Shown here: piece by piece, positions 15,825-24,386 of the stretch
How positions within the stretch are numbered: position 1 is the first letter of the stretch
Layout: each line of letters begins with the position of its first letter
NCBI GenBank assembly: GCA_008017155.1
Contig: SSGX01000019.1
Location: 1-42,693, forward strand
Direction: 5' to 3'
DNA length: 42,693 nt
Source: Neisseriales bacterium
GTDB lineage: Bacteria; Pseudomonadota; Gammaproteobacteria; Burkholderiales; UBA11063
Program-made: the position numbers and the translations under genes
The notes under the pieces: model-generated
What the model was told of the DNA's origin: nothing
Seen by the model: the letters and a program-made list of their open reading frames with translations, nothing else
The model's database searches: none

Positions 15825-17030
15825 CTAGAATCTATGCTCTAATTTATATTTTAAAGTTTTCATTTGTGGGTAAAATAAAATGGCTACTACGGCTACACTT
15901 ACCAAATTTAGAAATATGTCCCCATGAATAAATGGCATAACTTGATTATGTGGAACTATTTTTGACATGGTGGTTGTAGCCAAGGCGCAACCAAATAGTA
16001 TCCCGCTCGACATCAAACCTGCAGAATTACCTGGGATATGACTAAATCTAGTAATCGTCATACAGTATAAACCAGAGTAAACCATGCCCGCAAAAATATT
16101 AAGTAAAATAGCAGCTGCCATTAAAGTCCAGATATTAAGCAGATAATGGGTAACAATCATGGTAATTATCGAAATGATAATTATTGCAATTGCAGCTAGA
16201 ATAGCTTTTTCTTCAAATGAATAAGATTTAATTATTTTGTTTGCCATGCTACCTGATAACCATGCTATTCCTAGCATAAGAGAACAGTAGCCAAAAGTAA
16301 TTGCCGACATATGTAATGTATTTTGAATGATAAATGAACCAACAGTATTAAAGGAAACTGCTACTGCGTATAACATCCCCATTGCTGTAACACCAAGTAA
16401 AAAATGATAGCTACCAAGAATTGTTACATAGCTTTGTTTAATTTCTGCCAAATTAACATTTTTCCTGACGGTTTGACTGTCGCTAATTATCAATGTAACA
16501 AGGATAGCCATGATTATTGCGTATGATGCCATCATGATAAAACTACTTTGCCAGCCAAAATGGTGTCCCAGATAACCGCCGATTGCAGGTGCTAAGATTG
16601 GTCCCATAGACCAAGCAATCTGCATGATGTTTACTTTAGATTTTAATAATTCTTTATCATGCGCATATAAGGACATTATGATTGCCCTTATTGCCACAGC
16701 AAAGAAGCCTACGCTTAATCCTTGAATTACACGCATTACAATCAAAGTCTCTATATTTGGGGCAAAAATCATTAAGATTGCAAGAGCTGCAAAAACTAAT
16801 AGTGAGCTAATTGTAAGCTTTTTCGTTCCATAAATATCAACAATGATTCCTGTGAATAACATGCTTACCGCATATCCGATTGTGTAGCATGGAATGGCTA
16901 GCTGAGCTAGGAAACTACTGGTATGAAAATAAGCTGTTACTGCTGGTAGTGATGGCGCAAAAGCGTCAACTCCCATTCCAGGTAATGGCAGAATGAATAG
17001 TGATATTATAAAAATAAGATTTTTATTCAT
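15825..17030 (-). CDS. MFS drug-resistance-type transporter (Bcr/CflA family)
   Basis: Twelve-helix major facilitator of 401 residues. The N-terminus (MGVDAFAPSLPAVTAYFHTSS) matches the Bcr/CflA signature, and the loop after helix 2 (DIYGTKKLTISS) is the family motif A position. Proton-driven efflux of a small molecule is expected, as for bicyclomycin or chloramphenicol exporters. The real substrate is unknown. ATG with AAGGA. It stands alone, divergent from the small lipoprotein gene at 17217. Confidence 0.88.
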   Translation of the reverse strand: MNKNLIFIISLFILPLPGMGVDAFAPSLPAVTAYFHTSSFLAQLAIPCYTIGYAVSMLFTGIIVDIYGTKKLTISSLLVFAALAILMIFAPNIETLIVMRVIQGLSVGFFAVAIRAIIMSLYAHDKELLKSKVNIMQIAWSMGPILAPAIGGYLGHHFGWQSSFIMMASYAIIMAILVTLIISDSQTVRKNVNLAEIKQSYVTILGSYHFLLGVTAMGMLYAVAVSFNTVGSFIIQNTLHMSAITFGYCSLMLGIAWLSGSMANKIIKSYSFEEKAILAAIAIIIISIITMIVTHYLLNIWTLMAAAILLNIFAGMVYSGLYCMTITRFSHIPGNSAGLMSSGILFGCALATTTMSKIVPHNQVMPFIHGDIFLNLVSVAVVAILFYPQMKTLKYKLEHRF

Positions 17031-17216
17031 GGCTATTTCCTTTATTTTACATAACGAAATTTTATGCTTTTAGCCAAGATTTATAAATAGTACTTTTATA
17101 CTATAAAGAATTGAAGGTTATAGTAAGCCTATGATATCATTCTTCGAGTAATTAATCCAGAATTGGTGTTAAAATGTTAGCCTAGTTCAATTCTAATTTT
17201 GAAGGTTTGTCAGAAA

Positions 17217-17675
17217 ATGAAGGTATTATTAACTATTATGTCAAGCATTTTAATTGTAGCTTGCGCAACAAGTACTATGGAAGAAGCAAGTAATGTGCAG
17301 CAGAAGCAATCAGTTAAGCCATCATTCACTACAGTAGCAAATATAAAATCTGGTACGTTAATTCCAATAAAAGATATTTCTATTCAGAAAAATGGACTTT
17401 TTACGGCAAAAACAAAATCAGAGTTAAGGCTTGCAGATAGTCAGCTATCCTTACCTGCTAATAGTACTATTCAGGGTGTTTGTAAGCATGGGAAAAAGAC
17501 AAATTCTGCATTGATCTTAAGTATAAATAAAAACTCAAAATTGGCGTATGAAATTCAGCTTGCAGATGTGAATAAACAGCCAATTTTATGTAATATGAAG
17601 AATGATCAATTAATTGAATATGTTCTTGCACTGGAAGATATGAAATTGTCATCAGCAAAAGCCAATTTAAAGTAG
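17217..17675 (+). CDS. Small lipoprotein of unknown function
   Basis: 152 residues from the ATG at 17217. A TTG six codons earlier is possible but sits before the GAAGG ribosome site. The signal peptide MKVLLTIMSSILIVAC ends in a lipobox with mature Cys16 (AC-ATSTMEE). The mature domain is short and Lys-rich (TFTTVANIKSGTLIPI is near its start) with several predicted strands (LSLPANSTIQGVC, LILSINKNSKLAYEIQL). I do not recognise it. The pattern of short strands around GTLIPI and STIQG could suit a TrbI/pilin-assembly-like beta domain, but that is speculation. Confidence 0.7.
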   Translation: MKVLLTIMSSILIVACATSTMEEASNVQQKQSVKPSFTTVANIKSGTLIPIKDISIQKNGLFTAKTKSELRLADSQLSLPANSTIQGVCKHGKKTNSALILSINKNSKLAYEIQLADVNKQPILCNMKNDQLIEYVLALEDMKLSSAKANLK

Positions 17676-17805
17676 TTTAATATTCAGGTTAATTCTATAA
17701 GAATCGATTTTTATTGTTTTCTCCAAGAGAATAAAAACTTCAAGTATTCTAGTTAATAATCTTCCGGGTATTACAAGTGGTTTATTTATATAATTATTAT
17801 GCTGA

Positions 17806-19224
17806 TTAAAAATTGATCCAAAGCGTATTCCACGGGATTTTATCGGATTTAATCGTCCAAATGTGTAGTACTAAAAGCCAAGAATAATTAATCATAGCAA
17901 ATACCAGAATGGTTATCAAAAGTCCACTAATTCTGCGAATAATTGAAGTCGTATATTGCCGGATAATTTGATATGCCAGATAAATGCTCCAAAATGTAGC
18001 TAAAGCTAGAATTACTGCTTTTAGATATGGTATCCAAGTAAATCCTTGATTAGCGTATTTTTCCAATAAGGTCACGGTTAGTGCAAATAAGCCAACAAAT
18101 ACACTGGCAGCGCCAAGTGGAGTTAGCGCTAAACTTAGATGATTAAATACTTCAACTTTATATTTACCATTAGTAATAATGGTTGCCAAACTTAATAAGC
18201 CTAGAGAAATACTACCAATAATAAACCCCATGCCAAGAATGTAGACTATTAATTCAAAACCAAATATCCAAGTAAAAACATCATCTTGATCTGGATAATT
18301 GGTAAAAATCCACCATGGTGCATTGGTATTAAATACCCACATGATATTGTGCGCCAAAAACCATGATTCGATAATATCTCGCATATGAGTTAGCCAGAAA
18401 CTATTTGTCCATTGAAAGGCAGCTAAAGCTACACCACATAAACCATATATCAAAAGTAAACTTCCCCAGATACTATTGTGATCCTTACCGTAGACGACAA
18501 TTTCTTCATTTGGTGAACGCCAGCTTAATTCAATTGCCTCACGGTGATTACTGCATCTGCCACACATTAGACATTCTGAACTACCAACCATGGTTCGTAG
18601 CGGCAGTACCGTTGGGCAGTGTATTGGGATTACCTTTTTATTAGAGAAATCATGCCATTTAGCTTTGTCTGGTTTATAACGATATGGTGCTAATCGTGAA
18701 AGTAGGGCGAATACACCAGTTACTGGACATAGAAATTTACACCAGATACGGCTTTGTTTACCATAAATCAATCCAACTATGATTGCAGCAATTGTTGAAC
18801 CACCCAATACCAAAACTACTGGTTTAGGATATTGGTAAACACTAGTCATTTGTCCATAAAGTGTCGTTAGAAGAAAAGAAACAAATGGCCAGCCGCCCCA
18901 TTTCATCCATTGTGGAATCCCTTTATGCTTACCAAAGCGATTAGCAAATTCGCTTAATGATCCTTCCGGACAAAGTACCCCACACCACATGCGGCCAAAA
19001 AATATAATACTCAGAAGTACAAATGGCCACCAGATTCCCCAAAACATAAATTGAGAAAAAACCGTTAGGTTGTTAACCAGTGTTGCGGCTTCATCCGGTA
19101 GTGACAGAAATGGAGGAACAATAATCAAAAAGGCATAGAATAAAATAACTATCCACTGGATCGCGCGGATAGTTTTCTGATTACGCCCAAGCCAGTGTCC
19201 AATTTGAGTTAATATTTTTTGCAT
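17806..19224 (-). CDS. ftrD: Membrane polyferredoxin (FtrD/NapH-like)
   Basis: 472-residue inner-membrane iron-sulfur protein. Cysteine motifs are CGVLCP (about residue 92), CKFLCP (about 164), and a CP...CLMCGRC cluster (about 205-226), typical of NapH/RdxA-like proteins holding two 4Fe-4S clusters. It then has a long multi-helix C-terminal half. In FtrABCD-type iron uptake the polyferredoxin moves electrons across the membrane to support the Ftr1 permease. It starts 11 bases after the Ftr1 stop, so it is co-transcribed. The ribosome site is weak (AGAAC). Gene symbol given by position and family. Confidence 0.82.
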   Translation of the reverse strand: MQKILTQIGHWLGRNQKTIRAIQWIVILFYAFLIIVPPFLSLPDEAATLVNNLTVFSQFMFWGIWWPFVLLSIIFFGRMWCGVLCPEGSLSEFANRFGKHKGIPQWMKWGGWPFVSFLLTTLYGQMTSVYQYPKPVVLVLGGSTIAAIIVGLIYGKQSRIWCKFLCPVTGVFALLSRLAPYRYKPDKAKWHDFSNKKVIPIHCPTVLPLRTMVGSSECLMCGRCSNHREAIELSWRSPNEEIVVYGKDHNSIWGSLLLIYGLCGVALAAFQWTNSFWLTHMRDIIESWFLAHNIMWVFNTNAPWWIFTNYPDQDDVFTWIFGFELIVYILGMGFIIGSISLGLLSLATIITNGKYKVEVFNHLSLALTPLGAASVFVGLFALTVTLLEKYANQGFTWIPYLKAVILALATFWSIYLAYQIIRQYTTSIIRRISGLLITILVFAMINYSWLLVLHIWTIKSDKIPWNTLWINF

Positions 19225-19235
19225 AGCTATAAGTT

Positions 19236-20519
19236 CTATCTGATAGTAGAAGATTTTTTATGTTTAATAAACCAAAGTACACCAATCCAATACATCAGAT
19301 ATATCAAAATATCGATTAATGATGGTGTTGCCCGGTAACCAACTACGCTTGCCAGTAGTGGCACAAAATGTCCTCCGTCACTTAGAATAAACGAAGTATC
19401 CCAGAATTTTGCTTTAAGTATCGGTAATGCGCCCACTGATACCAGAATATCAACGCAATTTAGTAACATTGCACCACCCAAAAGTAATAGCAAGATCTCA
19501 GTAATCTTAAAGAAATAACGCCATGAGAAAATTTTGTTACCAAGAGAAAGTAAATAGATGGTCAGGATAGCCAATAATAAACCAATTGCAACCGCCCCAA
19601 ACATGCTAACGCTAACCGCTCCATGCCGACCAAAACCAAGAGCATAGATAAAGATAACAGCTTCGCTACCTTCGCGGGCAATCGCAACAGCAACTACCAC
19701 AAGGATAGATATATTCCAACGTCTGGCTTCATTTTGCGCTAGAGCGCTATGCATTTCTGATTTTAGCTTGGCACCATTGGAGCGCATCCATTTAACCATA
19801 TAAACTATCATTAGTGCGGCTAAGAAAGTAAGCCCTGCCTGCAAATACTCCTGAGCATTGCCGGATAATTCTCCACTTAGCTTTATCAGAATATAACCAA
19901 GAATCATTGCCCATAAAACGCCAAGCCCAACTCCACCAGCCAGAAATAACATTCCTTCGCGACGACCAGTTTTTAACTGTTTTAGCCAGCTAAAAACAAT
20001 TCCGACTACTAATAGCGCTTCAATACTTTCCCGCCACATGATAAATGTAATATCAGCAAGTGAAGAGGATTCATCTAGACCACTACCATTAGCTGATGCT
20101 ATATTTTCATTTGAACTATTATTGGTAATTGTTGCGGTGTCTGTTGTTTTACCACCATTTTTATTGTAGCTAGCCATTTCAGCTTCAGTTAAGACTGCGA
20201 GATCGGCTGTTTTGGTTTTTGGATTAAAATCATTAAAGAATTTATATTTACCTGCACTTAAGCCTATTTTGAAAGTTTTATCTGTACCAGAATAAACTTC
20301 AACTGAGGTATCAGAGTTTTCCAGCTCAACTGGCACGCCAGCTTTATTAATCACGTGGACAATAAAAGGTGTGTTTTGAAGAATTGCCGTCGGCTCAAAT
20401 GAAATTTCGGTTGCGGTAATCGTTGCATTAACGGTAATTGGTTCTGCTTGTTGGGCTATAGCTAGACTACAGTAGCACATAAGTAGCAAAAAAATATAGC
20501 GAGTAAATTTTTTAATCAT
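19236..20519 (-). CDS. Cupredoxin-Ftr1 iron permease fusion
   Basis: 427 residues with two domains normally made separately (FtrB and FtrC). After a signal peptide (cleavage near AIA-QQ, residue 22), a cupredoxin-like domain covers about 28-112 (ATEISFEPTAILQNTPFIV, YKFFNDFNPKTKTADLAVL). A linker rich in Asn and Ser follows, then an Ftr1-type iron permease at about 153-420. Both REXXE iron-binding motifs are intact: RESIE 163-167 and REGSE 282-286. Fe3+ import is driven with help from the P19 and polyferredoxin partners. No Shine-Dalgarno sequence precedes the ATG. The upstream bases read AGCCTCCATC, resembling the anti-Shine-Dalgarno sequence. A strong terminator hairpin separates it from P19. 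Confidence 0.88.
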   Translation of the reverse strand: MIKKFTRYIFLLLMCYCSLAIAQQAEPITVNATITATEISFEPTAILQNTPFIVHVINKAGVPVELENSDTSVEVYSGTDKTFKIGLSAGKYKFFNDFNPKTKTADLAVLTEAEMASYNKNGGKTTDTATITNNSSNENIASANGSGLDESSSLADITFIMWRESIEALLVVGIVFSWLKQLKTGRREGMLFLAGGVGLGVLWAMILGYILIKLSGELSGNAQEYLQAGLTFLAALMIVYMVKWMRSNGAKLKSEMHSALAQNEARRWNISILVVVAVAIAREGSEAVIFIYALGFGRHGAVSVSMFGAVAIGLLLAILTIYLLSLGNKIFSWRYFFKITEILLLLLGGAMLLNCVDILVSVGALPILKAKFWDTSFILSDGGHFVPLLASVVGYRATPSLIDILIYLMYWIGVLWFIKHKKSSTIR

Positions 20520-20552
20520 GATGGAGGCTAAAAATCTTAGGTATATAAAAAA

Positions 20553-20586
20553 GTTAAGTCATCTACAGTCAGGCAGATGACTTAAC
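20553..20586 (-). terminator. Strong hairpin terminator between P19 and ftr genes
   Basis: On the minus strand a perfect 12-bp stem GTTAAGTCATCT/AGATGACTTAAC with a 10-base loop is followed by TTTTTTATATA. It lies 26-59 bp after the P19 stop and 34 bp before the Ftr1 start, so it should sharply reduce read-through and make P19 the most abundant product of the operon. Confidence 0.9.
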
Positions 20587-20611
20587 TCGGTATAAAGGTG
20601 ATTACATGGAA

Positions 20612-21319
20612 CTAATAACCACCTTTTTTGCCGATTCCGGTAAATTTAAATAAATAGCTTTGCTTAAATTTCCAATCAACATACTCGGTACCAAGAACTT
20701 TGCTATCTGTATCAGTATGCCAACCAAAATTCATTGGGTCAGTTTTTGCATCAAAAGTTGCTACATAAAAGCCAGGTCCGTCAAGTTTGACATTATCTCC
20801 ATAATGCGCTCCATCCGATGCTACCATTGCCATCAAGCGACAGGTAGTCATTGGCTTACCAGCCTTATCCATCCCGCACTGGATGGGCGTATTACTACCA
20901 ATTTTCTGGATAGAGTAAGTTACGTTTGCATTTGGTAACCAGTCACCAGGCGCAAAACCGCGAGATTTAAGATTAGCTTTGGCATGGATATCTATTTCCA
21001 AATGGATGTCCGATTTATCGCGTGGACGCATCATTCCTACTGGTGCCATATTAATTGGCTGCAAATATACCGTTCCAACACTTAGTTGGGGTGGGATGCT
21101 ACTAGTATTGTTGAGATTTATTTTTGAATTAGAGCTTTTGGCTGCAGCTATTGCATTTGCATAGACCTCCGAGCAGCCAGGGTCTGGATCTCCCTCTACT
21201 TTGGCATTATCAACAATCGTTTTACTCCCATTCATCGGGAGAGCACATAATGGCACTTCTGCAGCTTGAACTAAGTTGAATAATAACAAACTGATACCTG
21301 TAAATAATATGATACGCAT
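20612..21319 (-). CDS. Periplasmic iron-transport protein, P19/Tpd family (FtrA-like)
   Basis: 235-residue exported protein (signal peptide ending near VQA-AE). Residues about 80-235 match the P19 family: TVYLQPINMAPVGMM, DIHLEIDIHAKANL, and MVASDGAHYGDNVKLDGPG, which carry the Met and His copper/metal ligands. P19 proteins bind copper and iron and feed Ftr1 under iron limitation. The protein is longer than P19 of Campylobacter (about 180 residues) because of an added N-terminal segment (about 25-75) with two cysteines, C25 and C49. ATG with AAAGGG. A Fur-like box lies 39 bp upstream, and the gene heads the ftr operon. Confidence 0.9.
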   Translation of the reverse strand: MRIILFTGISLLLFNLVQAAEVPLCALPMNGSKTIVDNAKVEGDPDPGCSEVYANAIAAAKSSNSKINLNNTSSIPPQLSVGTVYLQPINMAPVGMMRPRDKSDIHLEIDIHAKANLKSRGFAPGDWLPNANVTYSIQKIGSNTPIQCGMDKAGKPMTTCRLMAMVASDGAHYGDNVKLDGPGFYVATFDAKTDPMNFGWHTDTDSKVLGTEYVDWKFKQSYLFKFTGIGKKGGY

Positions 21320-21357
21320 CTTTAACCCTTTTTAATAATTAGCAAGCATTATTCTAG

Positions 21358-21380
21358 TTGATAATGACTCTTATTTGCAA
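21358..21380. promoter_or_regulatory. Fur-like box upstream of P19
   Basis: GATAATGACTCTTATTTGC (21360-21378) fits the 19-bp Fur consensus pattern of alternating GATAAT/ATTATC. It matches the reverse complement of the box at 21562-21583 at 19 of 22 positions, so both divergent promoters carry the same site. It lies 39-61 bp upstream of the P19 start codon, where a repressor would cover the promoter. Iron repression of this operon is therefore likely. Confidence 0.75.
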
Positions 21381-21561
21381 TAGATGATGATAAATAAATA
21401 TAAGAATTTACATTTTCAAGGGAATCAGAGTAGATATTTACATGCTTGTAGTCAAAAAGCAACAATAGTCATTAGGGATAAAAAATTTTAGTTATCATAC
21501 TAATAAACTGAAATGTAATGTAATTTAGCCAAGTAAGGGATAATTTTATGGTTAATGTTCA

Positions 21562-21583
21562 TTGCAAATAAGAATCATTTGCA
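21562..21583. promoter_or_regulatory. Fur-like box upstream of the outer-membrane barrel gene
   Basis: TGCAAATAAGAATCATTTGC (21563-21582) is a near-palindrome with TGCAAAT on the left and ATTTGCA on the right and reads as a good Fur box. It sits 42-63 bp upstream of the barrel start codon and pairs with the P19-side box. Confidence 0.75.
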
Positions 21584-21624
21584 TTTATAATTAAGCCCGG
21601 ATAAGTACTGTTTATGAAAGATTT

Positions 21625-23055
21625 ATGATGACAAAAAAAATTCTTGCTGTTTTACTATCAGCAAGTACTTTTCTTGCCTATGCAGATGAGCAGCAGGTAG
21701 AGCAAGTATTGGTGCAGGATAAGGAGATAGAAAGCCAGCCAGAGACAGCGGATACAGGTTATATCTTTAGGGGTAACTATATTCAGAATCCATATATAGG
21801 GATGCCAAGTGGCGGTGGTACCCAAAATATAAGTGAAAGCGAATTCACTCGTGATAATGTGGCTCAGAAATGGTTTACTGATGGAACGTGGAATGTTTTT
21901 GGAGCTGCAAGTTATGTTAATCAAAATGGTGCAAATAATTATGGTTATGCAGTAAATATTTTTGGACAAACTGGTCAGGTTGCTGGCTTCTCATTTGGTG
22001 GATTGATGACTATAGCTAATCCATTTTTCAGTAGTCAGTGGAATCCAGCTGAAGCGGAGAATCAGGCGCAGGGACTCCCGGTTGCGCAACAAGTAACACC
22101 ACAAGAGTTATTTGCGGAATATCAGTATTCAGATATCATACAAGCAGATGCAGGATGGATAGGGATCAGTAATAGTCCGTGGATGACTTATTATCAGAAT
22201 AATGCATTAAATATGGTAACTTATCAGGGGGCACTGGTAAACGTAAATCCGGGTGGTGGTTGGCTACTAACTGGATTTGCGATTAATGGTGCGCAGCTTC
22301 TTGGTGAACAAGGATTTAGTCAACAAACTATGTACAATAGTGGCTTTGATAATGGTACCGGGACAGGAAACATCGGTGATGCTGGTAGTCCTCATACAAT
22401 TGCAGCAGGAGCAAGTTGGAATAGTCCAGGACAGATGTTAGGTTTCCGTTTATGGGGCTATGCATTTGCTGATTACGCAAACATGGCATATGCTGATACT
22501 ACAATAAAGCTACCAGTAAATGACGATCTTGGATTTACTATTGGTGCACAGGGTGCTATACAAGGGGAGAATGGAGAAGGAAATATTCTTAACAATAATG
22601 GTTATGGTAATAGTGTGAACAGTAATATGGTTGGGTTACAGTTAGGATTTAATTATTCAATATTTGGACTTCAGCTAGCTTATAATAATATCTGGGGACC
22701 ATCAGATGGCTATGAAGCTGGTGGACTAGTTTCACCATACACCTATCAATATGCAACTGATCCATTATATACAACTGGCTGGATACAGGGGATGGTTGAA
22801 AGATCATCTGGACAGGCATATAAGATTGCACCATCACTTACTTTACTCGATAATAATTTAGTCATATCACCAAGTTATCAATATTATGCAACAACGCTAA
22901 TTCCGGCTAGTAGTGAGTATGATATTCAAGTAAGCTATAGTGTTCCACAGGTTAAAGGATTAACCTTCTTTGGTGGTTATGGTTATGTTACAGATGCTGA
23001 TCCTGATGGCAATGGAGTTTATCAGGCTCAATTAATGGTGAGCTATTTGTATTAA
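21625..23055 (+). CDS. Predicted outer-membrane beta-barrel, iron-regulated
   Basis: 476 residues with a signal peptide (cleavage after LAYA, about residue 21) and then a Gly/Asn/Tyr-rich sequence of alternating strands ending in an aromatic residue (QLMVSYLY), as outer-membrane barrels do. There is no plug domain or TonB box that I can recognise, so it is more like a porin than a TonB-dependent receptor. It is divergent from the P19-Ftr operon and shares its Fur-like regulation, which suggests it passes iron, or a complex or cofactor needed for P19-dependent uptake, across the outer membrane. Two ATGs lie in tandem, with GAAAG upstream. I do not recognise a named family. Confidence 0.75.
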   Translation: MMTKKILAVLLSASTFLAYADEQQVEQVLVQDKEIESQPETADTGYIFRGNYIQNPYIGMPSGGGTQNISESEFTRDNVAQKWFTDGTWNVFGAASYVNQNGANNYGYAVNIFGQTGQVAGFSFGGLMTIANPFFSSQWNPAEAENQAQGLPVAQQVTPQELFAEYQYSDIIQADAGWIGISNSPWMTYYQNNALNMVTYQGALVNVNPGGGWLLTGFAINGAQLLGEQGFSQQTMYNSGFDNGTGTGNIGDAGSPHTIAAGASWNSPGQMLGFRLWGYAFADYANMAYADTTIKLPVNDDLGFTIGAQGAIQGENGEGNILNNNGYGNSVNSNMVGLQLGFNYSIFGLQLAYNNIWGPSDGYEAGGLVSPYTYQYATDPLYTTGWIQGMVERSSGQAYKIAPSLTLLDNNLVISPSYQYYATTLIPASSEYDIQVSYSVPQVKGLTFFGGYGYVTDADPDGNGVYQAQLMVSYLY

Positions 23056-23093
23056 AGTTTAGAAATCAGCAAAAATAAATAGCTGATAAATGA

Positions 23094-23108
23094 TGTTACT
23101 TTGTAACA
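23094..23108. promoter_or_regulatory. Zur-like palindrome
   Basis: TGTTAC-TTT-GTAACA is a perfect 6-bp inverted repeat, 15 bp long and 16 bp upstream of the COG0523 start codon. Its spacing and core resemble Zur operators (GTTATA/TATAAC type). The genes behind it form a zinc-acquisition set, supporting the assignment. Confidence 0.6.
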
Positions 23109-23123
23109 GAAAGGTGTATAATC

Positions 23124-24320
23124 ATGAGAAAATTACCTGTAACTGTGTTGTCAGGGTTTCTGGGTGCCGGTAAGACTACTCTTTTGAGTAGTATTTTAAA
23201 TAATCGCGAAGGCTTGAAAGTAGCGGTTATTGTTAATGATATGTCAGAAGTCAATATTGATGCTGCGATTATTGAAAAGGGTGATGCCAAATTATCCAAA
23301 ACCGATGAAAAGCTCGTTGAAATGTCAAATGGCTGTATCTGTTGTACTTTGCGTGATGATTTGCTAGTAGAGGTTGAGAAATTAGCTAATAGTAACAAGT
23401 TTGATTATCTATTAATCGAGTCAACTGGCATATCTGAGCCACTCCCGGTTGCTGCAACTTTTGCTTTTCGTGATGAGAATGGTAAGTCACTTTCCGATGT
23501 TGCCAGTCTTGATACTATGGTGACGGTTGTTAATGCTGAAACTTTACTTAAAGATTATAGTTCGGACATGTTTCTCAAAGATATTGGCGAAAGTCTTGGC
23601 GAGGATGATGAACGAAGTCTGGTAAATTTATTAGTTGATCAGATTGAGTTTGCGAATGTAGTTATCGTCAATAAGGCCTCCCTTATCAATAAAGATGAGT
23701 TGCAGCAAGTTATTTCGGTTATAAAAGGACTTAATCCGACCGCAAAACTACATATTACTGATTATTCTAAGGTGGAATTAAAAGAGATTTTAAATACGGG
23801 GTTATTTGACTATGATGAAGCTAGTCGCTCACCTCTATGGGTTAAAGAGCTAAATGGTGAGCATGTCCCGGAAACAGAAGCATATGGGATTAGTAGCTTT
23901 GTTTATAAAGCGAGAAAGCCATTTCATCCTAAGCGATTTTATGAGTTCCTTGAAAGTGATTGGGGCAGTGTAATCCGAGCAAAAGGATATTTCTGGCTAG
24001 CGACGCGTAATGATTGGGTTGGTCAAATTGCTCAAGCAGGGATGGCAGTACAGCATGAGGCTGTGGGCATGTGGTGGGCAAGTTGCCCTGCAGAAGAACT
24101 TGACGAAGAAGCGTTAATTGAAATGCAGAAAGATTGGGATCCACGCTGGGGCGATCGTCGTCAGGAAATGGTTTTTATCGGTATTGGGCTTGATAAAGAG
24201 GATCTAATCTCAAAACTAAATGGTTGTTTACTTACTGATGCTGAAATGAATCGAGGGGTTGATGCTTGGCTCAAGTTTGAAGACCCATTTCCACGCTGGG
24301 CATTTGTTGATGAAGAATAG
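23124..24320 (+). CDS. COG0523 GTPase, zinc metallochaperone-type (ZigA/YeiR-like)
   Basis: G3E-family GTPase of 398 residues. The Walker A motif is GFLGAGKTT (11-19) and the conserved metal-binding CxCC is C71-I-C-C74. It also has NKASL as guanine-specificity motif and a CobW C-terminal domain (from about 265). Members of COG0523 linked to Zur deliver zinc to client proteins during starvation. The Zur-like palindrome just upstream and the ABC importer genes just downstream argue for zinc rather than cobalamin or nitrile hydratase. Start ATG with AAAGGTG. It is separated from the next gene start by 66 bases and is probably co-transcribed. Confidence 0.9.
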   Translation: MRKLPVTVLSGFLGAGKTTLLSSILNNREGLKVAVIVNDMSEVNIDAAIIEKGDAKLSKTDEKLVEMSNGCICCTLRDDLLVEVEKLANSNKFDYLLIESTGISEPLPVAATFAFRDENGKSLSDVASLDTMVTVVNAETLLKDYSSDMFLKDIGESLGEDDERSLVNLLVDQIEFANVVIVNKASLINKDELQQVISVIKGLNPTAKLHITDYSKVELKEILNTGLFDYDEASRSPLWVKELNGEHVPETEAYGISSFVYKARKPFHPKRFYEFLESDWGSVIRAKGYFWLATRNDWVGQIAQAGMAVQHEAVGMWWASCPAEELDEEALIEMQKDWDPRWGDRRQEMVFIGIGLDKEDLISKLNGCLLTDAEMNRGVDAWLKFEDPFPRWAFVDEE

Positions 24321-24386
24321 GCTTAACTAATTTAGTTTAAGATGCATCAGGGTTATTCTAAAAATAATTTTATAAAGGTGTTAAAT

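Larger units (their letters stand above)
21320..21624. promoter_or_regulatory. Divergent iron-regulated promoter region
   Basis: 305 bp between the P19 operon and the outer-membrane barrel gene. It holds one Fur-like box near each gene and no coding sequence. The middle is A+T-rich, with no other structure I can support. Confidence 0.7.

Noticed and set aside
17715-17745. A+T-rich inverted repeat after the small lipoprotein gene
   Set aside because: TTTTTATT/AATAAAAA is made of A and T only and is expected by chance in this DNA.
23065-23087. ATCAGC/GCTGAT hairpin after the barrel gene as a terminator
   Set aside because: The stem is only 6 bp and no T-run follows on the plus strand.
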